From NCBI RefSeq assembly GCF_036985505.1, contig NZ_BTGQ01000003.1, positions 564,602-628,601 on the forward strand: a stretch of 64,000 bases of DNA. The letters are read 5' to 3'. Below, piece after piece: positions 9,869-18,500 of the stretch (position 1 is the stretch's first letter; every line of letters begins with the position of its first letter). The notes beneath the pieces are model-generated. The model searched no databases, was not told the DNA's origin, and was given only the letters and a program-made list of their open reading frames with translations. Both the position numbers and the translations under genes were made by a program. The stretch is from Croceitalea sp947503285 (GTDB lineage: Bacteria > Bacteroidota > Bacteroidia > Flavobacteriales > Flavobacteriaceae).

Positions 9869-10336
9869 TTATAGTTTTATACGCTTTCCTGAGGCATCAT
9901 AAAGTGATTTCATGCTGAAGGCTTCAGGGGTTTCCCCTTGTTTTTCTAAAAGGTCGATCTTATCCTTTGCCATGGCTAAAGTTGGCAATTCGCCTTGCGG
10001 TATCCACCACATGACAAAGGCCGATGGCCCCTTTAGATCAAACCATTTCTTTTTGTTTCTCAAAAAATAGCTGTGTACCGTACCGTAGACAAAATCCTTA
10101 AAAGAGGGGATATCTTCCCAAACGCTAATGTTAATGGCCAATAGCTCTTCTTTAAAAGGGGTTTCAATGTACGAAGCCGATCGACCCTGCCCATCTTTCA
10201 ATCGCCAGATAAAACCCGGGCTCTCTTCGGCAAATCGATTTACCGGTTCTAAAAAGTCAACGAATTCTTTCATGGAAGCATTTTCCAACGGCGCCTTGAA
10301 CTTTGAAATATTGGCTTGGGCAAGGTGGTATTCCAC
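9869..10336 (-). CDS. DUF3291 family protein
   Basis: 155 residues, soluble. Begins MEYHLAQANISKFKAPLE and contains the DUF3291 signature region (SPGFIWRLKDG, ISVWEDIPSFKDFVYGTVH, FVMWWIPQG). The family has an ABM-type (antibiotic biosynthesis monooxygenase-like) ferredoxin fold and no established function. It is the first gene of a two-gene unit with the aromatic amino acid hydroxylase (2-bp gap), which suggests a link with aromatic amino acid or pterin chemistry, but that is inference from position. Confidence 0.85.
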   Translation of the reverse strand: MEYHLAQANISKFKAPLENASMKEFVDFLEPVNRFAEESPGFIWRLKDGQGRSASYIETPFKEELLAINISVWEDIPSFKDFVYGTVHSYFLRNKKKWFDLKGPSAFVMWWIPQGELPTLAMAKDKIDLLEKQGETPEAFSMKSLYDASGKRIKL

Positions 10337-10407
10337 TAGACTATTTTTCTTATAAAAGTATGCAATAACGAATTATTAATCTATTTTTTATACTTAATAG
10401 GTGTTTT

Positions 10408-10435
10408 TTCCTAATATATTTAATTAATTTAGGAA
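10408..10435. promoter_or_regulatory. Inverted repeat, candidate Lrp/AsnC operator
   Basis: TTCCTAA (10408-10414) and TTAGGAA (10429-10435) form a perfect 7-bp inverted repeat around a 14-bp A/T spacer. It lies midway between the divergent DUF3291-hydroxylase unit and the Lrp/AsnC gene, where such regulators normally bind to control the neighbour and themselves. Confidence 0.5.
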
Positions 10436-10482
10436 TTAGATAATTTAAAAGGGATTCTAGCTACTTCGAAAAGGAAAATATT

Positions 10483-10950
10483 ATGGAACTAAAATTGGAT
10501 GCCATAGATAGGGCCATTCTCAAAATTTTGGAAAAGGATGCCAAAACGGTCGCCAAGAACATTGCAGAACAATTGAACTTGACCAAGACCCCGGTTTATG
10601 AGCGCATTAAAAGATTGGAGAAAGAAGGGTTTATTAAGCATTATTCGGCTGTAGTCAATAAAGAGCAAATAGAAAGCAGCATAACCGTTTTCAGCTTTGT
10701 TTCCCTTGAGGCACAAAAAGGGCATTTGATGGATGATTTTTTGGCACTGGTAAAAGAGTTTCCTGAAGTGGTCGAGTGTTTTATAGTGGGTGGTGAGTTT
10801 GACTTTCTATTGAAGGTCATTGTTAAGAACCTCGACGCGTATTATGACTTTGCCAAAACAAAAATTGCCGCCTTACCTAATATAGGGGCGGTCAAAAGTG
10901 CTTTTGTGCTTAAAGAGGTGAAAGATGAGATTGCCTTTCCGTTACTTTAA
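10483..10950 (+). CDS. Lrp/AsnC family transcriptional regulator
   Basis: 155 residues. N-terminal AsnC-type winged helix-turn-helix (about 5-60; DRAILKILEKDAKTVAKNIA, TPVYERIKRLEKEGFI) followed by the RAM/ActD effector-binding domain (about 68-150; FVSLEAQKGHLMDDF, VECFIVGGEFDFLLKVIV). Members bind DNA as dimers or octamers and sense amino acids. It lies divergent from the hydroxylase unit with an inverted repeat between them, so control of aromatic amino acid breakdown in response to Phe or Tyr is likely; the ligand is inferred, not seen. Confidence 0.93.
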   Translation: MELKLDAIDRAILKILEKDAKTVAKNIAEQLNLTKTPVYERIKRLEKEGFIKHYSAVVNKEQIESSITVFSFVSLEAQKGHLMDDFLALVKEFPEVVECFIVGGEFDFLLKVIVKNLDAYYDFAKTKIAALPNIGAVKSAFVLKEVKDEIAFPLL

Positions 10951-11054
10951 TGGCAAAATCAAAATGAAAGCGAGGCAACTATCACCCTATGATGAACACT
11001 TAAACTAAGGGGATAACTGCTTCGCCTTCGGTAGAAAGCATTTTCAAGGCAAAT

Positions 11055-11651
11055 CTAGTTCGCAGCAATGGCTGGCGGATATGCTTGAAGGATTTCAGAT
11101 ACGAATTCCCGAATTCTTTCTTCTTTCTTCTCAATATTCTTGGTGTTGTTCAAGGTGCCTACACCGCGCCCTTGCCAAACCAATTCCTTGTTCTTGGTAT
11201 CGATTAAATCAATGTATAAAGATCCTTCGGTACGGGTAGACACATTAGGCCCGAAACCACCGCCCCAGCCAAAACCTGGTCCCCAGAACCATGGGTTGTA
11301 GAAACCACCAAAGCCGAAACCGCCAAAACCACCAAAGCCGCCCCAACCAAAGTTGTTGTTGTAAACATCTACTTGCTCCCGCTCTTTAGTGAAAATACTC
11401 ACGAGCAAATCGGGGTTTTCCGATTTGACAAAACCGCGTGCGCTCATCTCTGCGTCAATGGCAGTAAGAATACGTTTTTTGTCTAGATCGGAAATTTGTG
11501 CCCTATCGATTCCCGTTTTGTAAAATGCATAGGTTTTGTAGGTGTTGAAATCTGCTTCTTTATCATAGTCGGCCAAAACACGAACGGAAACACATGAGCT
11601 CAACAGGGTTAAAAATAGCAAGGGAAGTACCAATAATTTAATCTTTTTCAT
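11055..11651 (-). CDS. DUF4136 lipoprotein with Gly/Phe/Trp-rich insert
   Basis: 198 residues. Lipoprotein signal with lipobox LLSSC (C20). The DUF4136 fold is recognisable (YDKEADFNTYKTYAFY, IDAEMSARGFVKSENPDLLVS, YIDLIDTKNKELVWQGRGVG). Inserted in its middle (about 98-136) is a low-complexity segment made almost only of G, F, W, N, P and Y (GWGGFGGFGGFGFGGFY). The family is envelope-associated with no known activity. It stands alone on the minus strand; the DUF5522 gene lies 72 bp upstream on the same strand. Confidence 0.88.
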   Translation of the reverse strand: MKKIKLLVLPLLFLTLLSSCVSVRVLADYDKEADFNTYKTYAFYKTGIDRAQISDLDKKRILTAIDAEMSARGFVKSENPDLLVSIFTKEREQVDVYNNNFGWGGFGGFGGFGFGGFYNPWFWGPGFGWGGGFGPNVSTRTEGSLYIDLIDTKNKELVWQGRGVGTLNNTKNIEKKEERIREFVSEILQAYPPAIAAN

Positions 11652-11723
11652 AATACCAAGTTTTGAGTTTAAACGACACTAACAATCGGCAAAAAAGCAT
11701 CAAATACTATGCCGAAAACCTGT

Positions 11724-11885
11724 TTATCGTTGGGTGTTTGTTTTTTTATCGTAACCATACGGGCAATGTCTGCAGCCACTTTCGCAACAGTATCCCCTTT
11801 TTAAGTGATACCGCTCCGTAAGAACTTTATACCCTTCTTTTGAGAGGTAATAATCGCCTTCCTCCAGTGGTATTATTTTTTTCAT
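11724..11885 (-). CDS. DUF5522 family mini-protein
   Basis: 53 residues, read directly from the minus strand: MKKIIPLEEGDYYLSKEGYK then VLTERYHLKRGYCCESGCRH and CPYGYDKKTNTQR. The core RYHLKRGYCC-x3-CRHCPYGY, with four closely spaced cysteines and a histidine, is the DUF5522 signature and looks like a small metal-binding (Zn or Fe-S) site. Families of this size are often missed in annotation. Function unknown. ATG start; no neighbour overlaps. Confidence 0.88.
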   Translation of the reverse strand: MKKIIPLEEGDYYLSKEGYKVLTERYHLKRGYCCESGCRHCPYGYDKKTNTQR

Positions 11886-12011
11886 GTTCCGTTAACCCAT
11901 TACGATTCAAAATTAGCCATTTCCAGTCTTGAAAATAGCCTGTTTTAGTGCGATTTAACGAGTTAATATGGTTTTTGTCTGAAAAATCTGAATAAAAACG
12001 CGCTTACTCCG

Positions 12012-12039
12012 TTGTTCCTATTCGAAACTATTATATTTG
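12012..12039 (+). promoter_or_regulatory. Bacteroidota promoter for the 12082-15495 gene run
   Basis: TTG at 12012-12014 and TATATTTG (TAnnTTTG) at 12032-12039 with a 17-bp spacer, 42 bp upstream of the ATG at 12082. A full consensus match, so probably the main promoter for the downstream four-gene run. Confidence 0.7.
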
Positions 12040-12081
12040 TCTATCCCCACGGTTTTGACAAGTATATCAATTTGGTAAAAG

Positions 12082-12411
12082 ATGGTTTTAGTCTTTAAAC
12101 ATTTTTTTCGCAAAAACTATGTGGGTCTCACCCTGTGGCCTTTTATAATCGTTAAGGAAGATACCTATAAGGAAGATGACGTGCTGATCAATCATGAGCG
12201 TATACACTTAAAACAACAACTAGAACTACTAGTGGTTTTTTTCTACCTGTGGTACGTGCTGGAATGGCTTTTTAGAACCGTTCTGTATTTAGATAGTTAT
12301 CGTGCCTATCAGAACATTTCGTTTGAGCGTGAGGCATATGCCAATGAAGAAAACTTAGGGTATCCGCAAAGCAGGAATGCCTATGGTTTTTTGAAATACC
12401 TATTCAGATAA
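12082..12411 (+). CDS. Small membrane protein with HExxH motif (putative minimal metallopeptidase-like protein)
   Basis: 109 residues. Contains HERIH at 38-42 (NHERIHLKQQLE), directly followed by one strong hydrophobic helix (about 48-67), then FEREAYANEENL (about 81-92), where a glutamate could serve as third zinc ligand as in gluzincins (HExxH...ExxA/D). It is far shorter than any classical M48 or M56 peptidase, so it may be a degenerate or regulatory relative. First gene of a run with the PLP enzyme (7-bp gap), the glucosaminidase (4-bp overlap) and hemL. Activity is unproven; the motif is seen directly. Confidence 0.8.
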   Translation: MVLVFKHFFRKNYVGLTLWPFIIVKEDTYKEDDVLINHERIHLKQQLELLVVFFYLWYVLEWLFRTVLYLDSYRAYQNISFEREAYANEENLGYPQSRNAYGFLKYLFR

Positions 12412-12418
12412 ACCGTCT

Positions 12419-13324
12419 TTGAAAGTTTCCAATGAAGAAATAAGACTACCTCTTTTAGAAACAAAAGGCGTTTCACTGTCCATAAAGCGTGAAGACACTA
12501 TCCACCCCCTTATTTCAGGAAACAAATATCGAAAGTTAAAATACAATTTGATACGGGCCAGGGCCCAAGAACAGACCCAGCTGCTCACCTTTGGTGGTGC
12601 CTATTCAAATCACATCGCCGCAACGGCATATGCGGGTAAATTACATGGTTTTGAAACCATAGGTGTGATTCGGGGTGAAGAATTAAAAAACAAATGGAGC
12701 CAGAACCCCACCTTGCGATTGGCAAAAGAACACGGTATGCGGTTTTATTTTGTTCCCCGCGAAGTATATCGTTTGCGTAATACCAAAGAATTTGAGGCAG
12801 GGCTTCAAAAGCAATACGGTGACTTTTACCTATTGCCGGAAGGGGGAACGAATTCATTGGCCATAAAAGGATGTGAAGAAATTTTGAATGATCAAGATGA
12901 AGGTTTTGACGTTATTTGTTGTTGTGTCGGAACTGGGGGAACACTTGCGGGCTTGGTCAATTCAAGCAGTCGGCACCAGCATGTTTTAGGCTTTTCAGCA
13001 CTAAAGGGGGATTTTCTATTAAATGATATTCGTAAATTTGCGCGAAAGGATAATTGGAAATTGATTTTGGATTATCATTTTGGGGGTTATGCCAAAGTAA
13101 ATGCCGAACTCGTTCATTTCAGCAATGATTTCAAGGAAAAAACGGCAATTCAGTTGGAGCCTATTTACACGGGAAAGCTGTTTTATGGCCTGTTGGATTT
13201 GATCTCGAAGGATTTCTTTGATCGCGGCACGAGCATTTTGGCAATACATACCGGCGGATTGCAAGGTATAACAGGCATGAACCAGCTATTGAAAAAGAAA
13301 AATTTACCCTTGTTGAACCTATGA
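12419..13324 (+). CDS. PLP-dependent enzyme, ACC deaminase / D-cysteine desulfhydrase family
   Basis: 301 residues, fold type II PLP enzyme. The PLP-binding lysine is K36 in SGNKYRKLKYN; the family serine/asparagine loop FGGAYSNH (about 58-65) and the phosphate-binding glycine loop CVGTGGT are present. Members break down 1-aminocyclopropane-1-carboxylate or D-cysteine; most bacterial ones act on D-cysteine or related D-amino acids, and the sequence alone does not settle the substrate. The start is TTG at 12419: no ATG or GTG occurs between the preceding in-frame stop (12392-12394) and the conserved N-terminus. The stop overlaps the next ATG by 4 bp (ATGA). Confidence 0.88.
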   Translation: MKVSNEEIRLPLLETKGVSLSIKREDTIHPLISGNKYRKLKYNLIRARAQEQTQLLTFGGAYSNHIAATAYAGKLHGFETIGVIRGEELKNKWSQNPTLRLAKEHGMRFYFVPREVYRLRNTKEFEAGLQKQYGDFYLLPEGGTNSLAIKGCEEILNDQDEGFDVICCCVGTGGTLAGLVNSSSRHQHVLGFSALKGDFLLNDIRKFARKDNWKLILDYHFGGYAKVNAELVHFSNDFKEKTAIQLEPIYTGKLFYGLLDLISKDFFDRGTSILAIHTGGLQGITGMNQLLKKKNLPLLNL

Positions 13325-14175
13325 TCAAACCTATTGTAGTAGTTGTTTTAAGCGCTTTTGTCTTAGTGGGGTGTGGTGCCAAAAAACGTACGACGAGCAG
13401 TAAAAAAGTCAATTCCACGACCAAAAAAACAAGCGTTTACCAACCCAATTCAGGTATTGAGGATACCAAGTTCAATACTTCGGAACTGTATCCCCTGCCT
13501 GCCGACCCTGGCTATTTCAAGAAGTTTCCGATTGCCTCGACCCGAGGGTATATCGCTGAATTTTCGCAGATCGCGCAATATGAAATGCGTGCTTTTGGCA
13601 TACCTGCCAGTATAACGTTGGCGCAGGGCATATTGGAAAGTGGTTCGGGCAAGGGTGAACTGACCCAAAAAACGAACAATCATTTCGGAATCAAATGCCA
13701 TAAGGGATGGCAAGGGGAATATGACTTTCATGACGATGATGCCAAAGGGGAATGTTTTAGAAAATACAACCACCCTATGTTTTCGTTTCGAGACCATAGC
13801 ATCTTTTTGGCCTCACGCTCTCGGTATCGTTTTTTGTTCAATTACCGTAGGGATGATTATAAGAAATGGGCCTATGGATTGCGCAAGGCAGGTTATGCAA
13901 CGGATAAAAAGTATCCGCAGAAGCTGATTGCCCTTATAGAGCGCTACGAATTGGATAAATACGACGAAGAAGTGGTTGAGAATGGTTTGGAAACCCTTCG
14001 AAAACCAAAACAATATACCGTATTTACGCATAAGGTCGTCAAAGGCGATACCCTTTATGGGATCTCAAGAAAATACGGAATCTCCGTTGATGAAATCATG
14101 CGATTGAACAGTTTAAAGAATACGAATTTGTCGATAGGTCAGACAATCAACCTGAGAAAGGCAAAGACACGATAA
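13321..14175 (+). CDS. Glucosaminidase (GH73) - LysM lipoprotein
   Basis: 284 residues. Lipoprotein signal with C18 in LVGCGAKKR, then a Ser/Thr/Lys linker. Residues about 72-212 form a mannosyl-glycoprotein endo-beta-N-acetylglucosaminidase (GH73/FlgJ-like) domain with catalytic E106 in ITLAQGILESGSGKGELT; one LysM peptidoglycan-binding domain follows at about 236-279 (HKVVKGDTLYGISRKYGIS). It should cut the glycan strands of peptidoglycan while anchored to a membrane. Translationally coupled to the upstream PLP gene by a 4-bp overlap. Confidence 0.93.
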   Translation: MIKPIVVVVLSAFVLVGCGAKKRTTSSKKVNSTTKKTSVYQPNSGIEDTKFNTSELYPLPADPGYFKKFPIASTRGYIAEFSQIAQYEMRAFGIPASITLAQGILESGSGKGELTQKTNNHFGIKCHKGWQGEYDFHDDDAKGECFRKYNHPMFSFRDHSIFLASRSRYRFLFNYRRDDYKKWAYGLRKAGYATDKKYPQKLIALIERYELDKYDEEVVENGLETLRKPKQYTVFTHKVVKGDTLYGISRKYGISVDEIMRLNSLKNTNLSIGQTINLRKAKTR

Positions 14176-14217
14176 AATGCTGTCGAGATTTCACTTGAAC
14201 ATATAGTTAAGAAAGAT

Positions 14218-15495
14218 ATGCGATACCAAAGAAGTAGCGCCTTGTTTGCAGAGGCGAAAAAATACATTCCGGGCGGGGTCAACTCCCCCGTTAGGGCCTT
14301 TCAAGCCATAGGTGGCGAACCTATATTTATTAAAGAGGCCAAAGGGGCTTATTTATATGACGAAGATGGTAACCGGTATATAGATTACATCGCTTCTTGG
14401 GGGCCTTTGATTTTAGGGCATGCCCATCAGCCTGTTTTAGATGCGGTCATTGAAAAGGCTAAAAAAGGAACTTCTTTTGGTATACCGACCGAAATCGAGA
14501 CAGAACTGGCCAAGCTGGCAGTTAGTATGGTGCCCAATATTGATAAGATACGTTTTGTAAACTCGGGTACTGAGGCCTGTATGAGTGCGGTACGTTTGGC
14601 ACGCGGGTATACCGGTAAAGACAAAATTATCAAGTTTGCCGGTTGCTATCATGGCCATTCCGATTCGTTTTTGATCCAAGCGGGTAGTGGGGCCGTTACT
14701 TTTGGTAGTCCCAATAGCCCCGGGGTGACCCAGGGCACCGCACAAGACACCTTACTGGCCGATTATAACGATTTGGAAGGAGTAAAAACCTTAATTGCGG
14801 CCAACAAAGATGAGATTGCCGCCATTATTTTAGAGCCGGTAGCAGGCAATATGGGCTGTATTGTCCCTACCGAGGAATTTATAAAAGGCTTACGTGAGTT
14901 ATGCACCCGAGAGGGGATATTACTGCTTTTTGATGAGGTGATGACCGGTTTTCGACTGGGTAAAGGCGGTGCGCAAGAAGCATTGAATATTGATGCTGAT
15001 ATCGTCATGTTTGGTAAGGTGATTGGGGGTGGACTGCCCGTAGGTGCCTTTGCCGCAAGAGCGGAGATTATGGGTCATTTAGCCCCCGAAGGACCAGTTT
15101 ACCAAGCTGGAACGCTTAGCGGAAACCCCTTGGCAATGAGTGCCGGTCTGGCCATGCTGACGGAACTGAATAACAAACCGGAAACCTTTACCAGTTTAGC
15201 GGATAAAACCGCCTTTTTGCACAAGGGGATTGAAGAAGTATTGACGGAGAAGGGCATGCCCCATCAGATCAACCGATTTGGCAGTATGATTTCAGTGCAT
15301 TTCTGTGAAGAATCTGTCGTGGATTTTAAAAGTTCTGCCAAGGGAAATAACGATACTTTTAAAAAGTATTTTCATGGCATGCTGGACCAAGGAATTTATT
15401 TGCCGCCATCGGCTTTTGAAAGTTACTTTTTAAACGATGCCATCAGTTATGCTGATTTGGAGCAGACGATTGAGGCTGTGGGGAAGGTTTTTTGA
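14218..15495 (+). CDS. hemL: Glutamate-1-semialdehyde 2,1-aminomutase
   Basis: 425 residues, the usual length. PLP-dependent class III aminotransferase fold; converts glutamate-1-semialdehyde to 5-aminolevulinate in the C5 heme pathway. Visible landmarks: YIPGGVNSPVRAF at the N-terminus, NSGTEACMSAVRLARG, the cofactor aspartate D239 (LLFDEVMTGF) and Schiff-base lysine K267 in MFGKVIGGGLPVGAF. Lies 42 bp after the glucosaminidase gene and may share its transcript. The base composition changes sharply to AT-rich just after its stop. Confidence 0.97.
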   Translation: MRYQRSSALFAEAKKYIPGGVNSPVRAFQAIGGEPIFIKEAKGAYLYDEDGNRYIDYIASWGPLILGHAHQPVLDAVIEKAKKGTSFGIPTEIETELAKLAVSMVPNIDKIRFVNSGTEACMSAVRLARGYTGKDKIIKFAGCYHGHSDSFLIQAGSGAVTFGSPNSPGVTQGTAQDTLLADYNDLEGVKTLIAANKDEIAAIILEPVAGNMGCIVPTEEFIKGLRELCTREGILLLFDEVMTGFRLGKGGAQEALNIDADIVMFGKVIGGGLPVGAFAARAEIMGHLAPEGPVYQAGTLSGNPLAMSAGLAMLTELNNKPETFTSLADKTAFLHKGIEEVLTEKGMPHQINRFGSMISVHFCEESVVDFKSSAKGNNDTFKKYFHGMLDQGIYLPPSAFESYFLNDAISYADLEQTIEAVGKVF

Positions 15496-15546
15496 CTTTT
15501 TATAGTTCACTTTACTTTTCAAATGGATTAAGTAAATAAAATAAAT

Positions 15547-18500
15547 CTATTTTTCAGATTTTCTGACTTTTGAAGTAGCGTCAATATACCTTTGTTCTGA
15601 CATTGTAATACCAAATTTCTCACAAAGACTTTGTTTTAATTCGTGATTTACATAGTACATATATAAATATCCTTTTATCATATTTTGAAGAACATTAATA
15701 CATAAATAGTTTGTACCATTCCTATCTTTGAAGTCTTCCAATTCATTTTCGGGAATACCCTTGAAATGATCAAGTTTTATACAAAGATTTATTAATTCGG
15801 TCGATTTGTAATTATGATTTTCAAGTACTTTGTCAAAGGTAGAGGATAAATCTTCAAGACCAATTGCATTTGATATTCTCTTGACAATAGCCAAAGTAGA
15901 GGTGGAGCTAAGTCTAAAAATGTAATCATTGGAGAGACCTTTGAGTCCTTTTTTATTGATTTTTTCCTTTAATTTTTTAGAGTCAATAAGACTTTTTATA
16001 TGCTCTGCTAAAAGTGGAATATTATCTTCTAAAAGAGTAAAGTAAAATTTTAAAGTTCTTAGACCAAGTAAATACGTTTCTTCTGTGAGTTCTAATTTTT
16101 TTGGGCCTTTTATCTCTGCCCAATGTTTTTTAGTTAATTGGCCTAATATTTCAATTGTTTTGAGTGACCTTGTAATTCTGGCAATGACATCTAATTCAGA
16201 AATATCATCATCTAACTTATATTTTGAGGCTAACTCACTTTCTTTGAATTCGCGCTCTACGTCTTCTACTTCTTCTTCCTCTTTCCGATCTTCTTTTCTT
16301 ATATCATCAACAGAGTAGCTATCTAGGACCTCTTGAGGTAACTGATTAACAAGCTTGTTGATGAATCCAATATCGTTTTCTAGCTTTGCAATAGGTACAT
16401 CTTTGAATAGAATTCGAGAATTATTTAAAAGGAGATCAAGGATAAAAGAACTTTTTTCTAGATGGACCAAAAACATTACAATATTGGAGTATTCTTCACG
16501 AAATACTCTTTCACATAATTTTTCAATTTTCTGAACTGCAAATTTTTCATGAACATGATCAGAGATATATTTGGCTACGAAATAATAGTAGACATAGGGA
16601 TATGATATCTTGAAGTAACCATTTATTTCGGTGATTAATTTTGCATTACGCAAATTATTAATCATGGTATTGATAGAAAGGGTGGTTATGTCAAAGTCAT
16701 CACAGAATTTTTTAAAAATTTTCGCAAAATCAACTAATGCTAGTGGTCTAAGCCTAACTTCATTGTCAAATAGAAAATAGCAAAACTCTGCCATGAAGTT
16801 GTGATAGGCTCCCAGCTTACTTGATTCCACATTCCTGGATAATGCCCTGGATATGAGCAATTGATAGTAGTAACCATGCATACTATATTCAGTCTTACCC
16901 TCTTTTCCCGAAAGTGATTGTAGCATGGAAAGAATAAATATTGGATATGAAGGAATCAAATTGTTTTTTACGATATTGTTGACAAAACTGACGCAATAGT
17001 CATTTTTATTCAATAATTCATTCGGTTCCGTAAAAAAATCGGATCCAAGATTATTCCATTTATTGATTAGTTCGTAGCGTAAATCTGGACCCATTTCTTG
17101 AATCGAATAATTTTCAAACTCTTCATAAAGAACACCACCACCTTCCTTAGTATAGTCCTCAAGTTCCATCAGTTTATCACCAGTGATTATGATATTTGGA
17201 TAAATCTCCACTAAATTGTTAATCAACCTTTCTTTTGCCCTTCCTTTTGTTTTAAACTTGTGAAAATCATCTATCAATAAGACAGTATGATTTCTATCCA
17301 ATTGTTCGAAAGTGTCCAGCTCGTTTTTATGGTATTGATTTACAAATGTTTTATTCACGATTCGCTTGATTCCCTCCTTGTCAATTGCATTTATTTCTCC
17401 ACCATTCATAAGTATTGGGGTTTTTCCTGCTTTATATAAACCATGGAAAAGGAATTTGCATAAAGTTGATTTTCCTGAAACCTCCTCTCCAAGAATAAGT
17501 AACCTTTGAGATTTACTTAAGAATTTATCAAATAGGACTTTTGAGGAAAAGACATCAATCTTTTTTTTGATATATTTTAAATCAATCGTAGATGAGACAT
17601 TGGGATATATAAACAAGTCTTCAAGGGAAATTTCATCACCCTTTTTTTCATGTTCAAATGATGCTCCTGGGTCGGTAAGTATTTTGAGAAATTTCTCATT
17701 TATGTTGATTGTTCTTTTTTTTAAGTCTTGTCCTCTAATAAGCGATTGCCAATCCGCTGTGTCCTGTAGTTTGTATTTTCCCAAATCCCAAGACATTACC
17801 TCAATTTTGAACTTCTGATTATTAAAGTCAACGTAAATTAAATTATAACCGGATTTACGAGGGTCAGAACTATCTTGAAGAACAGGTGATTCAATGTAAA
17901 TTGTATTGTTACCTTCCAGATTACTATATTGTCCCTTTGACCCAGCATGTTCATGACCAGAAAGTACTATGTCAGAGGTGGCCTCAAGATGCGTTTTAAA
18001 TTCTCTGGCATTTTCAGGAGTCTGCCAATTTAATGGATGATGTATGAGACTAAGTACTAAATCATCACTACCTAATTCCCAATCATTTTTAAAATGTTCT
18101 ACAGGGAATTTCATATTACCGGGAGTTTCATGTAGTTGAGAAAACCAAGCACTATTATACCCAAGAATTTTTATGCTTGTTTCCCCAAAATTTAGATTAT
18201 ACTGTTTCAATAACTTGTGATTGGTGTCTTTAATTAGATGACCAGAATTCTTCCGTGCAAAATTCTCAAATGCCAATTGCGGTTCACAACAAACGTCTAT
18301 TTTGTAGGAATCAAAATCCGTAAAACCGTTATCACTAAAATCTTTGATTGCAAGTTTTCGAATACCTTCTTTCTCATTATTAAAGTTACAATCGTGGTTT
18401 CCTGGAACTACTATTAATTCTGGCTTGTGATTTGAATAAGAGGTAACTTTTTTTTTCAAATCATCAAATATCTCTTGTGCAATTTGATATTGCTTTTCAT

